Shown here: positions 35,201-46,609 of the stretch, in pieces
How positions within the stretch are numbered: the first letter of the stretch is position 1
How the letters are laid out: each line of letters begins with the position of its first letter
Source: Phytophthora quininea
Lineage: Eukaryota > Oomycota > Peronosporomycetes > Peronosporales > Peronosporaceae
Direction: 5' to 3'
Assembly: GCA_011947345.1 (NCBI GenBank)
Contig: JAAVTG010000604.1
Coordinates: forward strand, 32,266-96,265
Length of the DNA stretch: 64,000 nt
Position numbers and translations under genes: made by a program
The notes under the pieces: generated by a model
Database searches by the model: none
What the model saw: only the letters and a program-made list of their open reading frames with translations
Told to the model about the DNA's origin: nothing

Positions 35201-35226
35201 CCGTATTCGGCATTTTAGGTCACTAA
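29275..35226 (+). pseudogene. ABCA-type ABC transporter, copy 2 (inverted, frame-broken)
   Basis: Inverted paralogue of the genes at 16003 and 57369, with the same layout: membrane half, NBD1 (signature LSGGMKRKL), membrane half, NBD2 (GINGAGKTT, LSGGNKRKL). The interior is almost identical to the other copies over nearly 6 kb. Both ends diverge: the N-terminus reads MERLLPVNAAPSPPPKKRS, and the C-terminus runs about 23 residues past the stop of the others, ending VFGILGH. Lesions are C4 at 29561-29564, a 2-bp loss near 29590, A4 at 31098-31101 and 31418-31421, GGG in the Walker A codons of NBD1 (31489-31491, where copy 1 has four), and a 5-bp deletion near 34033 just before NBD2. As written it cannot make a full protein; some lesions may be assembly errors. 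Confidence 0.85.
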
Positions 35227-35735
35227 AAACCTAATAGATTTTTTCATCCAATCATATCGTTTGGCGCCAAGAACTTTAAAATCCTCGGGAAAAAAGAAGG
35301 CAGGTGTTGCAGGTCAGGATTATAATAATGGATTTTACCAGGATTTCATCCCGGATTTATCCTATTCGACATTTTGTAGCTTAAACCACTAACCGTAAAG
35401 GAAAGATTCGTCGACGACGAACAAGATACGCATCGTGAGGTCGTCATCAGCTTCAGGATTTATCATGAATAGATTATGCTTCGGAATCTGCTCTGTCCGC
35501 CTAGAGGCGCGCTCCTGGCCGACATGTCTGCACAGGCGTCGTTGCATGTCAACCCATTTGCATATACTCACTACTATGTATTCTCTTCGCTGCTTTATGA
35601 CCCATTCGAAAGCTGAAGCTTAAGCCAGGGACTGTGCGTTGCTAGACAGGAGCTTTATGACAACTATCGTATGCGGTCAAGAAAATCAAAGCCAAATGTA
35701 TTCATCGCGATAGCGCCGAGTGCATACAAGCTACC
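35227..35735. other. Spacer between ABCA copy 2 and truncated focadhesin copy
   Basis: About 0.5 kb of AT-rich sequence with no supported gene. The breakpoint with the duplicated focadhesin-like sequence lies at 35736, where homology to 11815 onwards begins abruptly. Confidence 0.5.
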
Positions 35736-37849
35736 TCTCGAAATTCTGGGGCGCTGAAACCGTGAAAACATTAGTGGCCAGTATGATGTTCCTTATTTCT
35801 CAGCGTACCAAAACGACACCAACGCAACAGTTCGCGGAGTGGATGACATCGTGTTTACATTCGTTGTCAGCACTTGCGGCAACCACAACGGAGACGATGC
35901 GGATCGTTCTGCGTCTTATTGATAGTATGAACAACACGCCCAAGATGCGCTCAATGGCTTTGAATTTGATGTACGAAGTGTGGCGAGGCGAGTCGCGCGT
36001 ATTTCCTCGGCTCGAAACGATGCTGCTGGAGCCCACGGATGTTGACCAAGATATTGAACGGCACTTGGTGAAAATGGCTACAATTAAGTCTTTGTGCGAG
36101 AAAGACGCCGAGTTAGGCGTTCAGTTTATTTCAACCATCCAAGTATTCCTCGAAGACGGGCTGGAGACAGTTGTTGCTATGGCAATGGATGCCATTGCTG
36201 CGTTGTGTGCCGGAGACTGCTTGGACTTCTACGTTGCGTTCAAGATCATCGCCCAGAAGATGCGCAAGAATAAGATTGCCTCCGCGGATGAACCACTCTT
36301 TCAGGAACGTCTGTGTTTCTTTTACAGGCTAGGCGGCGCTGAAGCCGCGGCAAACGAAAAGCACGCGTTGAAGTTGCTGGATCAAACCTGGGAACTTGCT
36401 GATAGCGAGATCGCCAGTGTTCGAGCAGCTGCATACGTGGCGATGAACAACTTCCCACTCGATATGTTGGGTTTGTCTGTGCCAGAAGACAACGCGGAAT
36501 TGGACAGTGACGATGAAGATAAAGTGACAGAAGAGGAAGTTGAGGAGCAGCTCGATGATCTGATGCGGCGTCTACAAAACGAGCAAGACGCTGTCGTTCG
36601 AGCCGAGATTCAGACTCTGGTGGCACGGGTGCTTGAACATGAAAGCAAAAAGATCACTGCGGGTGTTGGGCGTGGACAACGAACGGCGTCGGCGGTTTCT
36701 AACCCAGTTGATATGAAGCAGAGCATCCAATCTGTTGTATCTGCCGCAGCTACAAAGGAGATGAAGGCTCTTCTACCATCGAGATCAGAAGTGCTAGCGC
36801 TGTATGAAAGGTCCTCCTTCTCCGATTGGAGTGGCTTCTTGTTGGCTTACCGACCAAAGGCCGTGATTGACATGCACAATGTCAAGCGGAAAGACAAACT
36901 GGTTCGTCTGGCCACTCAAAATCTGGATGAGGTGGTGGACACGATCCAAACTATGCTCCAACACATGGAACTTCCGTGGACATCTGAGGTATCGACTAAC
37001 ACTGATGAGAATTGTGATATGTTTCTGCGCATACAATTGTTAATGGAAGGCTGGAATGGCTTTATGACTACTTACGTAGCGTCCTTGGAGGAATTGGCGG
37101 ATCTAAAGACGCCCGTTGGAGTTGACGACGCTGACGTTGCATTCCGCGTATTTTCTGAAGGTGCGGCAGACTTGACAAGCTCACTGCTGAACGATACTCG
37201 GAACAATCTTGGTGGAGCACTTGCAGCTGGTGCATTAGCTGGGCGTTTGTCCACTTCCCGGCATTGGTGTAACCCACAGCTGCAAGACAGCCATGCAGGT
37301 ACCGTTGGGGAACTATTTCGCCGTTTAGCTCTGTCCATGGAACAGGCCCGCGTCTTCTCTGGCGGTGATCGTAATTCCAGGTTATCATGTATTAATGTCG
37401 CCGTCGCACTTCAGCTGTCTTTAGGCCAACGGAGAATTGATGCAAGCGAAAGATCCAGCGACTTCGTTTCCCTGTTGCAGAATGTCCAGCGAATGCTGAC
37501 AGAACTGGCACAGAACGTTTCAGACGATCTGCTGTGTGCTTGTGGACTGCTGGGTTTGAGTCGCGTTGCTAACGTTTACATGTTTACTGAAGAGCTGGAG
37601 ACCTTCGAAGTGGCTGAATGGAGGCAGCAGCAAGTGAAGCCTCTGGCTGAGACCATGCTGTCTGCATTTCTACGTGGTGGTATTGAGCGACCCCATAGCT
37701 CTGGATCATCTGTTGGAGCCGCGATATTCTCTCACTTTGAATCGACCGAGGCAGTTGAAAAGACTACTACCGGATACGATCGCTCAGAATCGGTAAGTGC
37801 TTTGCGCTGGGCATCACTGATCGGGTTATCGCGCTTGGTAATGGGTTTA
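35736..37849 (+). pseudogene. Focadhesin-like gene copy 2, fragment 1 (5'-truncated)
   Basis: Nearly identical to 11815-13927 of copy 1. It is one uninterrupted frame up to the gypsy insertion, including the A5 run at 36647-36651 where copy 1 has A4 and loses frame. It therefore shows the unbroken reading through this part of the protein. The first 1.4 kb of the gene, including exon 1 and the intron, is missing. The fragment ends in the GTTTA duplication (37845-37849) made by the LTR element. Confidence 0.88.
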
Positions 37850-38110
37850 TGTAGTGTTCACGTAAAGTAAACACAGGCGGTGGGAGTTGGCGGACTCCGT
37901 AGTTGTTGCCGTTGGTGTATTGAGCAAATGTCAGAGTGAGCAAAGTTGGAGGATTGCTGTCTAGCCTACTTGCGCAGCATTTCGTGAGATACTGGATTCT
38001 CAACACACGCCATTGACCAGGCGGTGTCCACGCATGCCAATAAGGTATGGCGTCATATCTTACTCATTGCAGCTGTAGGCGAGGCTTTCATGATAGCGCC
38101 CTGCACTACA
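37850..38110 (-). repeat. 3' LTR of gypsy element 1
   Basis: 261 bp, starting TGTAGTGTTCACG and ending CACTACA on the plus strand. A purine-leaning tract on the element's coding strand (GGTTGGGGAT) lies directly before it and may be the polypurine tract. Confidence 0.92.
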
Positions 38111-38439
38111 ATCCCCAACCAAGCCTTGTCTAGTTTGCTGGTTTGTTGGAAATCATTTTTGTAATTTCCAAATAGTATGTGATGTGACACACACTCGTAC
38201 CCAACTTCAAGCTGTTGAAGTGTTACAGGCAGTACCGTCTCAAGGAAAGTCTTTGACGAATTTCTTAGCCAATTTGGCTCGGTTTTGTGGCAATCTGCTT
38301 GGGTATGTTTTGTACAATAGTTTAAGCTGTATGTGCACAAGTTTATATGCACTGCAATAGAGTTTTGTGCTCAAATTGTAAGCTTTATTGGTTTTAATCG
38401 ATTGTTACACTGTTCTAACTTTCTGCCAGTGCTGTTGTA

Positions 38440-39998
38440 GCACTAGTTCATGTTTGGTAACGTATTGATCGACTAGTGTGGGGATCTCTTTGCCCAGTGT
38501 TGTGATGGGCTCCCACGAGTCCTCAATGGACTCGAGCCCGCGCTAATTCACGAGAAGCTCGTAGTCCTTGATGGGTTTGTTCCATCTATGCTCCTTGAGC
38601 TTGTTCACAGCCAGTACAGTGCCTTGGGCGGCGACATGCTCGAGCAGTTCCTCGGTGATGTTGAAGCTGCTATGTGCGTAGAATTTTAGACGTGATGCAT
38701 GTACATCAGACTCATCTCCTGTGACTAGATGGCGAACTCGGAAAGAGTGGGCATCGGCCCGGACCACAACGTGTGGTCCCGTCCATGTCACATGGAGCTT
38801 GTTGCGTTGCTTGTCATCTACACGTGAGCGGAGGACGTAGTCCCCGACGTCAAAGCTGACGACGTTCTCGCCCCTTTCCCTCTTTTTGTTGAGCAGTCGT
38901 TGTTGTAGACGCTTGTCTTCTACTGGTTTGTGCATATTATGAATGCTGGAACGAAGAGCTGATAGGAAACCCTCAATCTTGTCTGTTTCTTCGGGTACTT
39001 GTAGAATTTCCTTGTCTTCTTGTTTGTAGAATGCCCGTAGTGGAGACGGGCATGGTAAGCCAGTGAAAAGCTCTACTGGCGCTTTGCCTGCCAGTGATGG
39101 TACTGGCGAATGGTTTAGGCTCGATTGCACCATTGGAATAAGGTAGATCCAATCCCTGGTTGCAATTTTGTACTCGAGAATCATCGCACGTAGTACTTGC
39201 AGGATGTCGCGATTAACGCGCTCGATGGAGCCGTTAATCCATGGGCAGTACGCTGGAGTGAACTGCTGCTGGGTCTTCAATCGACGCTTGAGCTCGCTCA
39301 CTACTTCGTTTTTGAAATGGCTGCCATTGTCGCTGACCCAAATAGGAGGCACTCCATAGCGGCTATGCCACGACAGAATGGCTTCTACCGTCACAGTGCT
39401 GTTTGCGCTGTCGCACACTGTCAGCTCAACGAAGTGCGTGGCGTGGTCTTTGAGGACCAGAAGATATTTAGCTTCTCCAAAGCTTTCACCTAGATAGAGA
39501 AAGTCGAAAATAGAACTCCATTGCGCTCCTTGCAGTCGATGGTCTCACCCCATAGTCGTTTGATCACTCTTCCCCTTTTACGTGGTGACACATCAGGCAC
39601 GCCTTCACGAATTGCTTGACGGTTGCCGATAAGTTTTCGATCTCGAAAATACGGCCTATGTGCGTTGCCATGGCCTTCTGCCCTCGATGGCCCTGCTGGC
39701 CGCAATGCGCAATGACACATAGTCGTTGGATGAGCGCTGATGCCGAGGCGGGGACCCAGATACCATGTTCTAGTCTGTAGAGCCCGTGCTCATCCGGTGC
39801 AGCAAGTGCAGGTGGCATCGTGCTACTTCGAATCGCTTTCAACTCGATTATCGATGGCCACGTGAAATTCTCGTCATCAAGAGGTCGCAGAACAACTTTC
39901 GTTTGCTGAGCCGTAAGTCGTTGTTTTGGTTTGCGTTTGGTAGTAAGTCGCCTGATGCTGACCGAGCGTTTGACAGCACCTCCCCAACGCGAGAGCAT
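38440..39998 (-). pseudogene. Gypsy element 1 integrase and chromodomain
   Basis: An HHCC zinc-binding domain (HCGQQGHRGQKAM, then CLMCHH) lies at 39564-39998. The DDE core follows after a frame slip, with FLYLGES, WVSDNGSHF and SIERVNRD carrying the catalytic D, D and E region. A GPHVVV-type segment precedes the C-terminal chromodomain: ELLVN, an in-frame TAG at 38543-38545 where tryptophan is expected, then RGLESIEDSWEP. The chromodomain would steer integration to particular chromatin. Frame slips and the stop codon disable the gene as written. Confidence 0.85.
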
Positions 39999-40098
39999 AT
40001 CTGCCCATACATTTTGGGGCCTTCAATGTGCTCCACGATGTAGCGGTGTTCACTAAGCTTCAAAGCCCAGCGTAAGAGTTTTCCGCGGACGTGCTTTT

Positions 40099-40906
40099 TC
40101 AGGGCGCGAACACATGGATGAGGTTGCGGTGGTCGCAATACATGTGGAAACCTTGAGGCCGTAGGAGCAGGTAGTCGAGCTTCTCGCAGGCCGTGATTAT
40201 TGGGAAAGCTTCCTTCTCTATAATACTCCAATTGCACTGCGAACCGGAGAATGTGCCACTTAAGCAAGTTAGTAATTGGTGCTGTTGCTCTGTGACGTCC
40301 GTCGCTGCTTGCCAGCTCCGCACCTGCGTGATCATTACCGCCCAACCATAGTCGGATGCGTCTGTGAACAAGCAGGTGGCAGCGGTGTCATCAGGGAACG
40401 CGAGTGTTGCAGAGCGTGCCAAGAGCTCTTTGACGTCCTGGAAAGCCGATCGTTTAGCCAGAGATAGTTGTATGGTGATGCCTGCCGCAACTCTTTTCGT
40501 CCGTCTGCCAGAGTCTAGAGATTTGTCTAGTAGTGCTTGCAGCGGTGCGATGGTGCGTGCGTAGTCGACAAGGCTCTCACGCATCCAGTTTGTTGCACAA
40601 ATAAACTGTTGGGGCTCAGCAGCAGTGCTAGGTTCAGGCACTGAACGCAGTCCTTCAATTCGGGCGGGGTCGTGAGCAATTCCGCTGGAGTTAACAATTT
40701 TTCCGCACCACTTCACTGAAGTTGGGTAGAGGCTCGACTTTTTCGCGCTGAGTTTGAGACCAAATCGTCGATGAGAGCGAAAAGTTCCTGCTTTTCTCCA
40801 AGTAGGATTCGATGTCGTCTGCGAACAGCAGTAGGTCGTCTACCCATATCAGCAAATGCTTGTAAAGCAGTGCTTCGAAACATTTCTCCATAGTCTGGTA
40901 GAATGG
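40099..40906 (-). pseudogene. Gypsy element 1 reverse transcriptase 3' part and RNase H
   Basis: It resumes after the DIRS-like insert at TMEKCFEALLYKHL, carries the catalytic LIWVDDLLLFADD, then, after a frame slip near 40720, the thumb region with NWMRESLVDYART and the RNase H domain with LFTDASDYGWAVM. RNase H continues into 39998-40345 in other frames. Confidence 0.85.
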
Positions 40907-41064
40907 ATGGCAGCGTCGCTGCTTTTCAATGACCGCGGCTTGTTGGAGGAAATGCAACTTCATTTTCCTTGGCTCTCTCTCGGGTTGTGGAGTGGTGAGC
41001 CCTATAGTTTCCCACCACAACGCTACCCGCACTCCTGTGAAAGTGATCACGTGCTTTGAGTGTG

Positions 41065-42123
41065 TTAGAGCGATGACTTGCACATCAACTTTGAAAGATT
41101 CGAGGATCCAGCTGCTGTTAGGGTAGGATAGCCTTCAAAAGCGTTTGACAGCCACCTTCCCATTAGCTTGATCACCAACCGATCCGCCCCCGCATTCATT
41201 AACTCTGTAGCGCCGCCTATCCGAATGGAATGCGTCGAGTACAATTTTGAATTGAGGCCTGTCGTAGTCGTTGCTTTCCTCAGCGCCGAGGCAACTTCTT
41301 CTGCTGTGATTCCGGATCCTGGGCCGATTGACAACGCTGGTTGATCGGGTTTCGTTCCAAACGCTTTAGCTCCTTTTCGGATCCACCGAGCCGCTAACAC
41401 TGGGCATAACACGGCATCTCCAGACCGATTATGGTACCGTAGTTCCTCTCGCCCATATTGGTTGTTTTTCGCACCAAGCAGACGGATACCCACCACCTCG
41501 GCATGACGCGGCCGGACCTGGTTACCTTTGCTATCCTTGAACACCAGATCACCCAGTCGTAACACATACTGATGATACTGTTTACCAATGTACAAGTACT
41601 CCGACCGGCGCAACAGGAAAAAGTATGCGAGCACCAGCCCGCCCCACAAAAGTTGCTCACGAGGAAGCCGTAGATTAAGCTGGCGTAAAGTAATACGGAG
41701 TAGATCGGGTGTAACAGGCTGTCGCTTGCGTACTGGATCCGTGAACTTGCGGATTCCTCGCAATAAAATTGCATGTCCGGCATTCACACCGGGATCATAT
41801 CCCGCTGTGTTCTTGTGAAACCAGCGCACTGCACCGAGTTTGCTGCATATGGTTGAATAAGTGTTTCCAATACCAGCACGGTTCATACCGAATCTTCACA
41901 GATACACGGCAAAAGCCCCTAACTGAGCTGCGTTAGCATCCAACGCGTCACGTGCAAGCCACGGGTTGTATCCCATCAAGGTACACCATTTTTGCCATTG
42001 ATTCCACGATCTTCTGTATTGCACACGTGAAGTATCAGCTAGAGCTCCAGCTCGGAGCATTGCTCCCAGAGCTTGGAGAGTTTTCTCGAGCTCCGAGGGA
42101 CATTGACCTGCAGCCATGGACAC
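41065..42123 (-). pseudogene. Tyrosine recombinase of DIRS-like element
   Basis: Catalyses integration of the circular DNA copy in DIRS-like elements. The N-terminal core-binding domain (SRVQYRRSWNQWQKWC) covers 41896-42123. The catalytic domain covers 41065-41886, with the first arginine in FLLRRSEYL, the box-II HSIRIGG, a tryptophan in LMGRWLS and the nucleophile tyrosine in FEGYPTL. The two domains share one frame, separated only by a TGA at 41896-41898 where tryptophan would fit. All catalytic residues are visible, so a single base change is the only lesion I see. Confidence 0.82.
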
Positions 42124-44288
42124 GACATGTCAGCAAATAAACGAGTGTGATCTTCAGATTGCCACACCCTGCTGCCCGCATCGGCCATGACATTGTCCAC
42201 ACCGGGTACATGTGTAGCGGAGGGATAAAAATCATAGCGCACTTCTAGGAAACCAATCACTCGAAGCAGCATTTGAGCAAATGCGTTCCGACTGGAACGC
42301 CGATTAACCCACGCCACTGCGCTAGTATTATCTATCCAAAATCGCACGTGACCCGAGGTCAACTGCTCCAGCTGTGACCATTGTGATTCCCATACAACTG
42401 ACGCGAACACTGCGCTCATTAGTTCACGGATATTGATACTGAATTCATCGGAGACTGAATCATTGAACTTGGCAATCTGGGCGAGTTCTTCCTGGTCAAA
42501 CTCAACTTGTAAATATTGTCGTTTTGCTGACCAAAGTGCACAAAGTCCCCGATTACTCGCATCCATGTAGATATGATGATCTGGAGCTTTTGAATCGATG
42601 AAGCGAGCTAGGGAAACAGAATTCAACCGACCGACGCGAAGAATTGCGCTGAACCATCGTAAATCCTCGCGAACTTCGCGGGTAATCGCGGAGGGGTGAT
42701 ACCTGCTAGTTTGGCGTGCGAGTGCTGCAATTCGCTGGTAAAGGGAGCAGCGGCTCGCACACATGTAGCCAAATGCCGAAGGCTTCAAGCAGTTTGTTTA
42801 GTTGACGACGAGATGCAATTTGAGCGTTTTGCATATCACTTAGTCGGCCCAATGCTTTGTCGATCTTTTCTGCCGGCATCGAAAGCGTCAAGGTTTTGAG
42901 GTTCCAGTAAAGTCCCAAGGCTTTTCCTTCAGTAAACCACGGCGTAAACTTGTCATCATTGCACGCATGCGGACCGAGGATCGAGACCATCGCAGTTCGA
43001 AGCGCAATACTTGCCTCAGCTAACCGTGAGCCAGTATCCGGCTCTATACAAACATGATCGTCACACCAAGCTTTACCGTCGTATCTGTCCGACCCAGACA
43101 AAGGTTGATCTTTCCACGTGGGCGACGAATTTTTGTGTAGATGTACAATCGCACCTCCGGCTGTCCAGTAGTGCATTGGCGACTCCGCCCATCCAAAGGG
43201 GCAGCATAAGTCAATGACCAAAATGCCAAGTTCGGGGATGACCCAGGCAAAACGACCCACATCATCAGCAGCGATCGGGATATTTCGAAAAGCTCCCGCT
43301 ACATCTCCCGTTGACATTCGACCTGAACCAGGGCATTCCTCCTTAACGTCTAGAATTCGACGCGCAAGTCTAGCAGCTCCGTCGTACGATACCGAAATCG
43401 CTGGTTCTTCCTGGCTATGATCGTTTACAGACTCACCAGTGCCTCGTGGGTGAGATAAGTCATGTATCACCCGTGCATCCTTGGTGAGATCAGCCTCCCC
43501 TTTTGAACCGCACCAAAAGGGCTGCAGGTGACTCCATCTAATGTTGATAAGAGATCGATGTCCAGGATCAAATACCGATCGTCATCTTGTCCTTTGCGCA
43601 GACTTTTCACGACCGCGTTTAACCCTCTAAGTGCTGTCCCGTGATTAGAAGGTGGCCGCTCTTGCTGGGCAAATGGGGCAGACCATTTTGGACACACACC
43701 GTGTGCCACAAGCTGCTGCCATTCAGCCCGATACTTGTACGTTCTCCAGCACGGCAAATGATCAGGGACCGCCAGCGCTTTATTGGGTCGAGGGTCTTGC
43801 GCAGATTCTCCCCGCAGTAGGCGGACGAAGTCTGGTAGTCGCATGCGCGAACGACGGAGCAATTCACTGTACGCGGATTGCTTTGACCTGTCAATTTGAT
43901 ATGACACTGAAGCACCACATTTGGTATGCGGCGCGCTAGGCATTGGTGGCTCCACATCATACTGATCCATGACCGCTGCCAGATAGCTCCGTGATTTATG
44001 TCGGAGCAAACCAAGCAGCCGCTCCCTCACCAGTAAGGTTTGCAGATACCGATGTTGCATTCGCCGTACATGGACTTGCATCTGGCCTTCCGAACGATTC
44101 CTATCGAGCGGTTCCTCCACCAATTCTGTGGGTCGCACTTGGTGTTGTACGCAACCAGCCAGCATTTCGCTGCCGCTGGGCCAACTGACCTGCCTGAAGG
44201 AACTCTTCAGCGGCTCAACATCGCCAACAGTGTGCCTACCGTGCACACCTGGCCAACCGACCTGCCTGCTTGTAGTAAGCAGCGGCAA
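42039..44288 (-). pseudogene. Reverse transcriptase and RNase H of DIRS-like element
   Basis: 43467-44288 and 42706-43470 encode the DIRS-type reverse transcriptase, with CSPFGAVQKG, VIHDLSHPRG, GDVAGAFRNIPI and the catalytic AWCDDHV in place of YXDD. Then 42039-42788 carries an RNase H-like domain with YMDASNRGLCALW, FWIDNTSAVAWVN and VPGVDNVMADAGSR. The domain order RT-RNase H-recombinase is as in DIRS elements. Several frame slips separate the pieces. Confidence 0.8.
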
Positions 44289-44666
44289 AACTTTATCACG
44301 CCTGCAGCCCTCCTGAGTCGCTAAGGTCGACTCTGCATTTGGCGTGATAGACGGAGGCTTTGATCTTGGCCTGACTGTGGTTGCCTCCGAGACCTCATCA
44401 TGGCACCCTCACGCCTCCGTGTCCTGTTTGATCACTGCATCCGTAACTCGCAAGCCTCCGTAAGTTTTGTCAATATAGTCTTTCACGATTTCCGGGAGCT
44501 TAGTTGGCACAAAATGACGGCGATAGTCGTAAATGCACGTGTCCCCTTCACCTGGGCAGCCGTCGACGGAGAGGAATTGCATGCACAGCTTCTTTCCCTC
44601 CGAATTGGTAGAGCAGCAACAACTGCGGGAGGCACAGGCGGTTTTCGCTTCGACTGGTGCCGCACA

Positions 44667-46396
44667 TTATCTCGCTTTTGCTGCTTTTGACGAGGCCGCG
44701 GGGCTGTTGCGTGTGCCCCTGTTTTTCAGCGCGGCCTCCACTCGGATGCTGGTAATGCGGTGCACCACTCGCGCATACGACTCATGCCCAAATTGGAAGT
44801 GGTTCTTTACCTCTGCTGCTTCGACAAGGCTGTCACGGGCGAGACAAGATCTAAATTGTTCGAAGCGATCGTCAATCCAAGCTACCAGCTCGGGAACAGC
44901 TTCAGGGCCGCGCATTGTTGACGACTTTCGTAACAGGAGCATAAATCTTCTGGCCGCATCCACTAAATCGACAACCACGGCGGTGTACATCTCATGCGAG
45001 AGTAGCGAGAGTACCTCCAACGAAGCAAGTATATCCACTAAGTCGATCGCTTTTGAGGCCGATGGCAGCCTGTTCTTTGTCGAGAAGTCCAGCATGTCCT
45101 GCTGCCTAAGGTTGTCCCTCTCTTCTTCGACGTCGATCGGCACAAAGTGCATGACGGATAGACCACGAAATCCAAAATCCCATCCAAAGAAACCTCGAGC
45201 GACTCCAGGGTGTGGCAAAAACTCAAAGTCTTTTGCTCGAGTCTGCATCGACTCGACAAACAATTGAGCATCAAAAGATGAGTACTTACCGTTCACCATT
45301 GCGTTGTGGACAACGGCTTGCTGTCGACTTGGTTTGAACTGGGACTTTGTCTCGACTGCTGATGCTGTTATCAGAGTAGACGCACTTCCTTGGCCCAAAT
45401 TGGCTTGTCGGAGAGCAATAAGCTGGTCGATATCACGGACCATGTCAGGATCGTCTTCTAACCGCCGACGCAGCGCCAGTAATCTCGTGGAATCGGGATC
45501 TGCCCTCTCCACAGGAGTCGACTCCCGGAGGTGCTTTGGTGGACTGGGAGCAGGAACCGGGGGTTCTGGAAGCTCCATATCATCATCTGAATCGAGCAGC
45601 TGAGGCATCGCTTCGTTGCCAACGCCGCTTTCTTCGCGATGCTCGGCCTCTGCTGACTGCGTTGACCCAGTGACCGACGAAAATAGCGTCGTTGCAACAG
45701 TAACTCCCGCTGGAGCTCTTCTTTTCCTTCGTGGTAAAACACGTAATTCAGAATGTGCTCAATGTGCACATATTCCACGCGATTGTTCCTCAGATCGTAG
45801 AGCGGAACGAGTTGCCCTTCATCCACCGGGTTCATGGCCAACTTCCGAAGCACAGTGGTGGAACTCCTTCTAGCCGACTGCTGAACGCCGTTGAAGTGGT
45901 CATGAGCTGCTTTATGCAGCGAGCGCATTTCGGCAGGCACTATATCTGCCACACCACGCTGATAGCAGGGTCGCAGCGCATACGTATCGACCGTGAGAAG
46001 CTCAAGCTCTTCCTGCCGAAACGGGACTTCACTGGTGGTGTCTGCGAAAGTGAGTTCCAAAACTCCTGACTTCACAGCTTCCTTCCACGAGTAGCCTACC
46101 ACCGTGCCATAGTCCCAAACCTTGGGTTTCCCAAGCGGAACTCGGGCGACGCACACCGTGCACCCAATGTAGGTCCCGATGCCGCTCAGAGCCTCATCCT
46201 CAGTCACCTTTCGTCGCTCCACCTCTGCTCCTCGCTTTTGAGCTGAGAAAGCCTCCATACCAGACCATCTTCCGCTTGCAATCCGTTCGACCTCGACTAG
46301 ACCGCGTCTGACAGAGGTTGAAGCGCGGCCGTAGGTAAACCCTTCTGTGTTCAGCTCATCAGGCCGTAGCAGCACATAGGCAAAAGCAGAAGCCAT
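44667..46396 (-). pseudogene. Gag-like region of DIRS-like element
   Basis: Two overlapping minus-strand frames, 45458-46396 (starts MASAFAYVLLRPDELN) and 44667-45608 (acidic, proline-rich start, then mixed helical content). Their position upstream of the reverse transcriptase suggests the gag-type product of the DIRS-like element. No motif is diagnostic, and the function is inferred from order alone. Confidence 0.55.
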
Positions 46397-46609
46397 TTGA
46401 GTTTCCCTTTCTTTTAGTTACAGAGTCCGGAAGGTGAGTTGCACAGGCAGCGAGACGTGAGGTTATCGAGAGAAGACCAATTTAAGAATGAGCACTGCAG
46501 TAGACCTTGTGCTCCTGCTACAGATAAGAACTCGAGTTCTACAACTACTTCGCCAGATCAGAAAAGAGGGCTTCCTTTCGACTGTTACGTCTTCGACGTC
46601 TTGTCCGTG

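Noticed and set aside
41896..42123. Separate small gene upstream of the recombinase
   Set aside because: It is in the same frame as the recombinase catalytic domain and has the core-binding domain pattern. The TGA between them is better read as a nonsense mutation.
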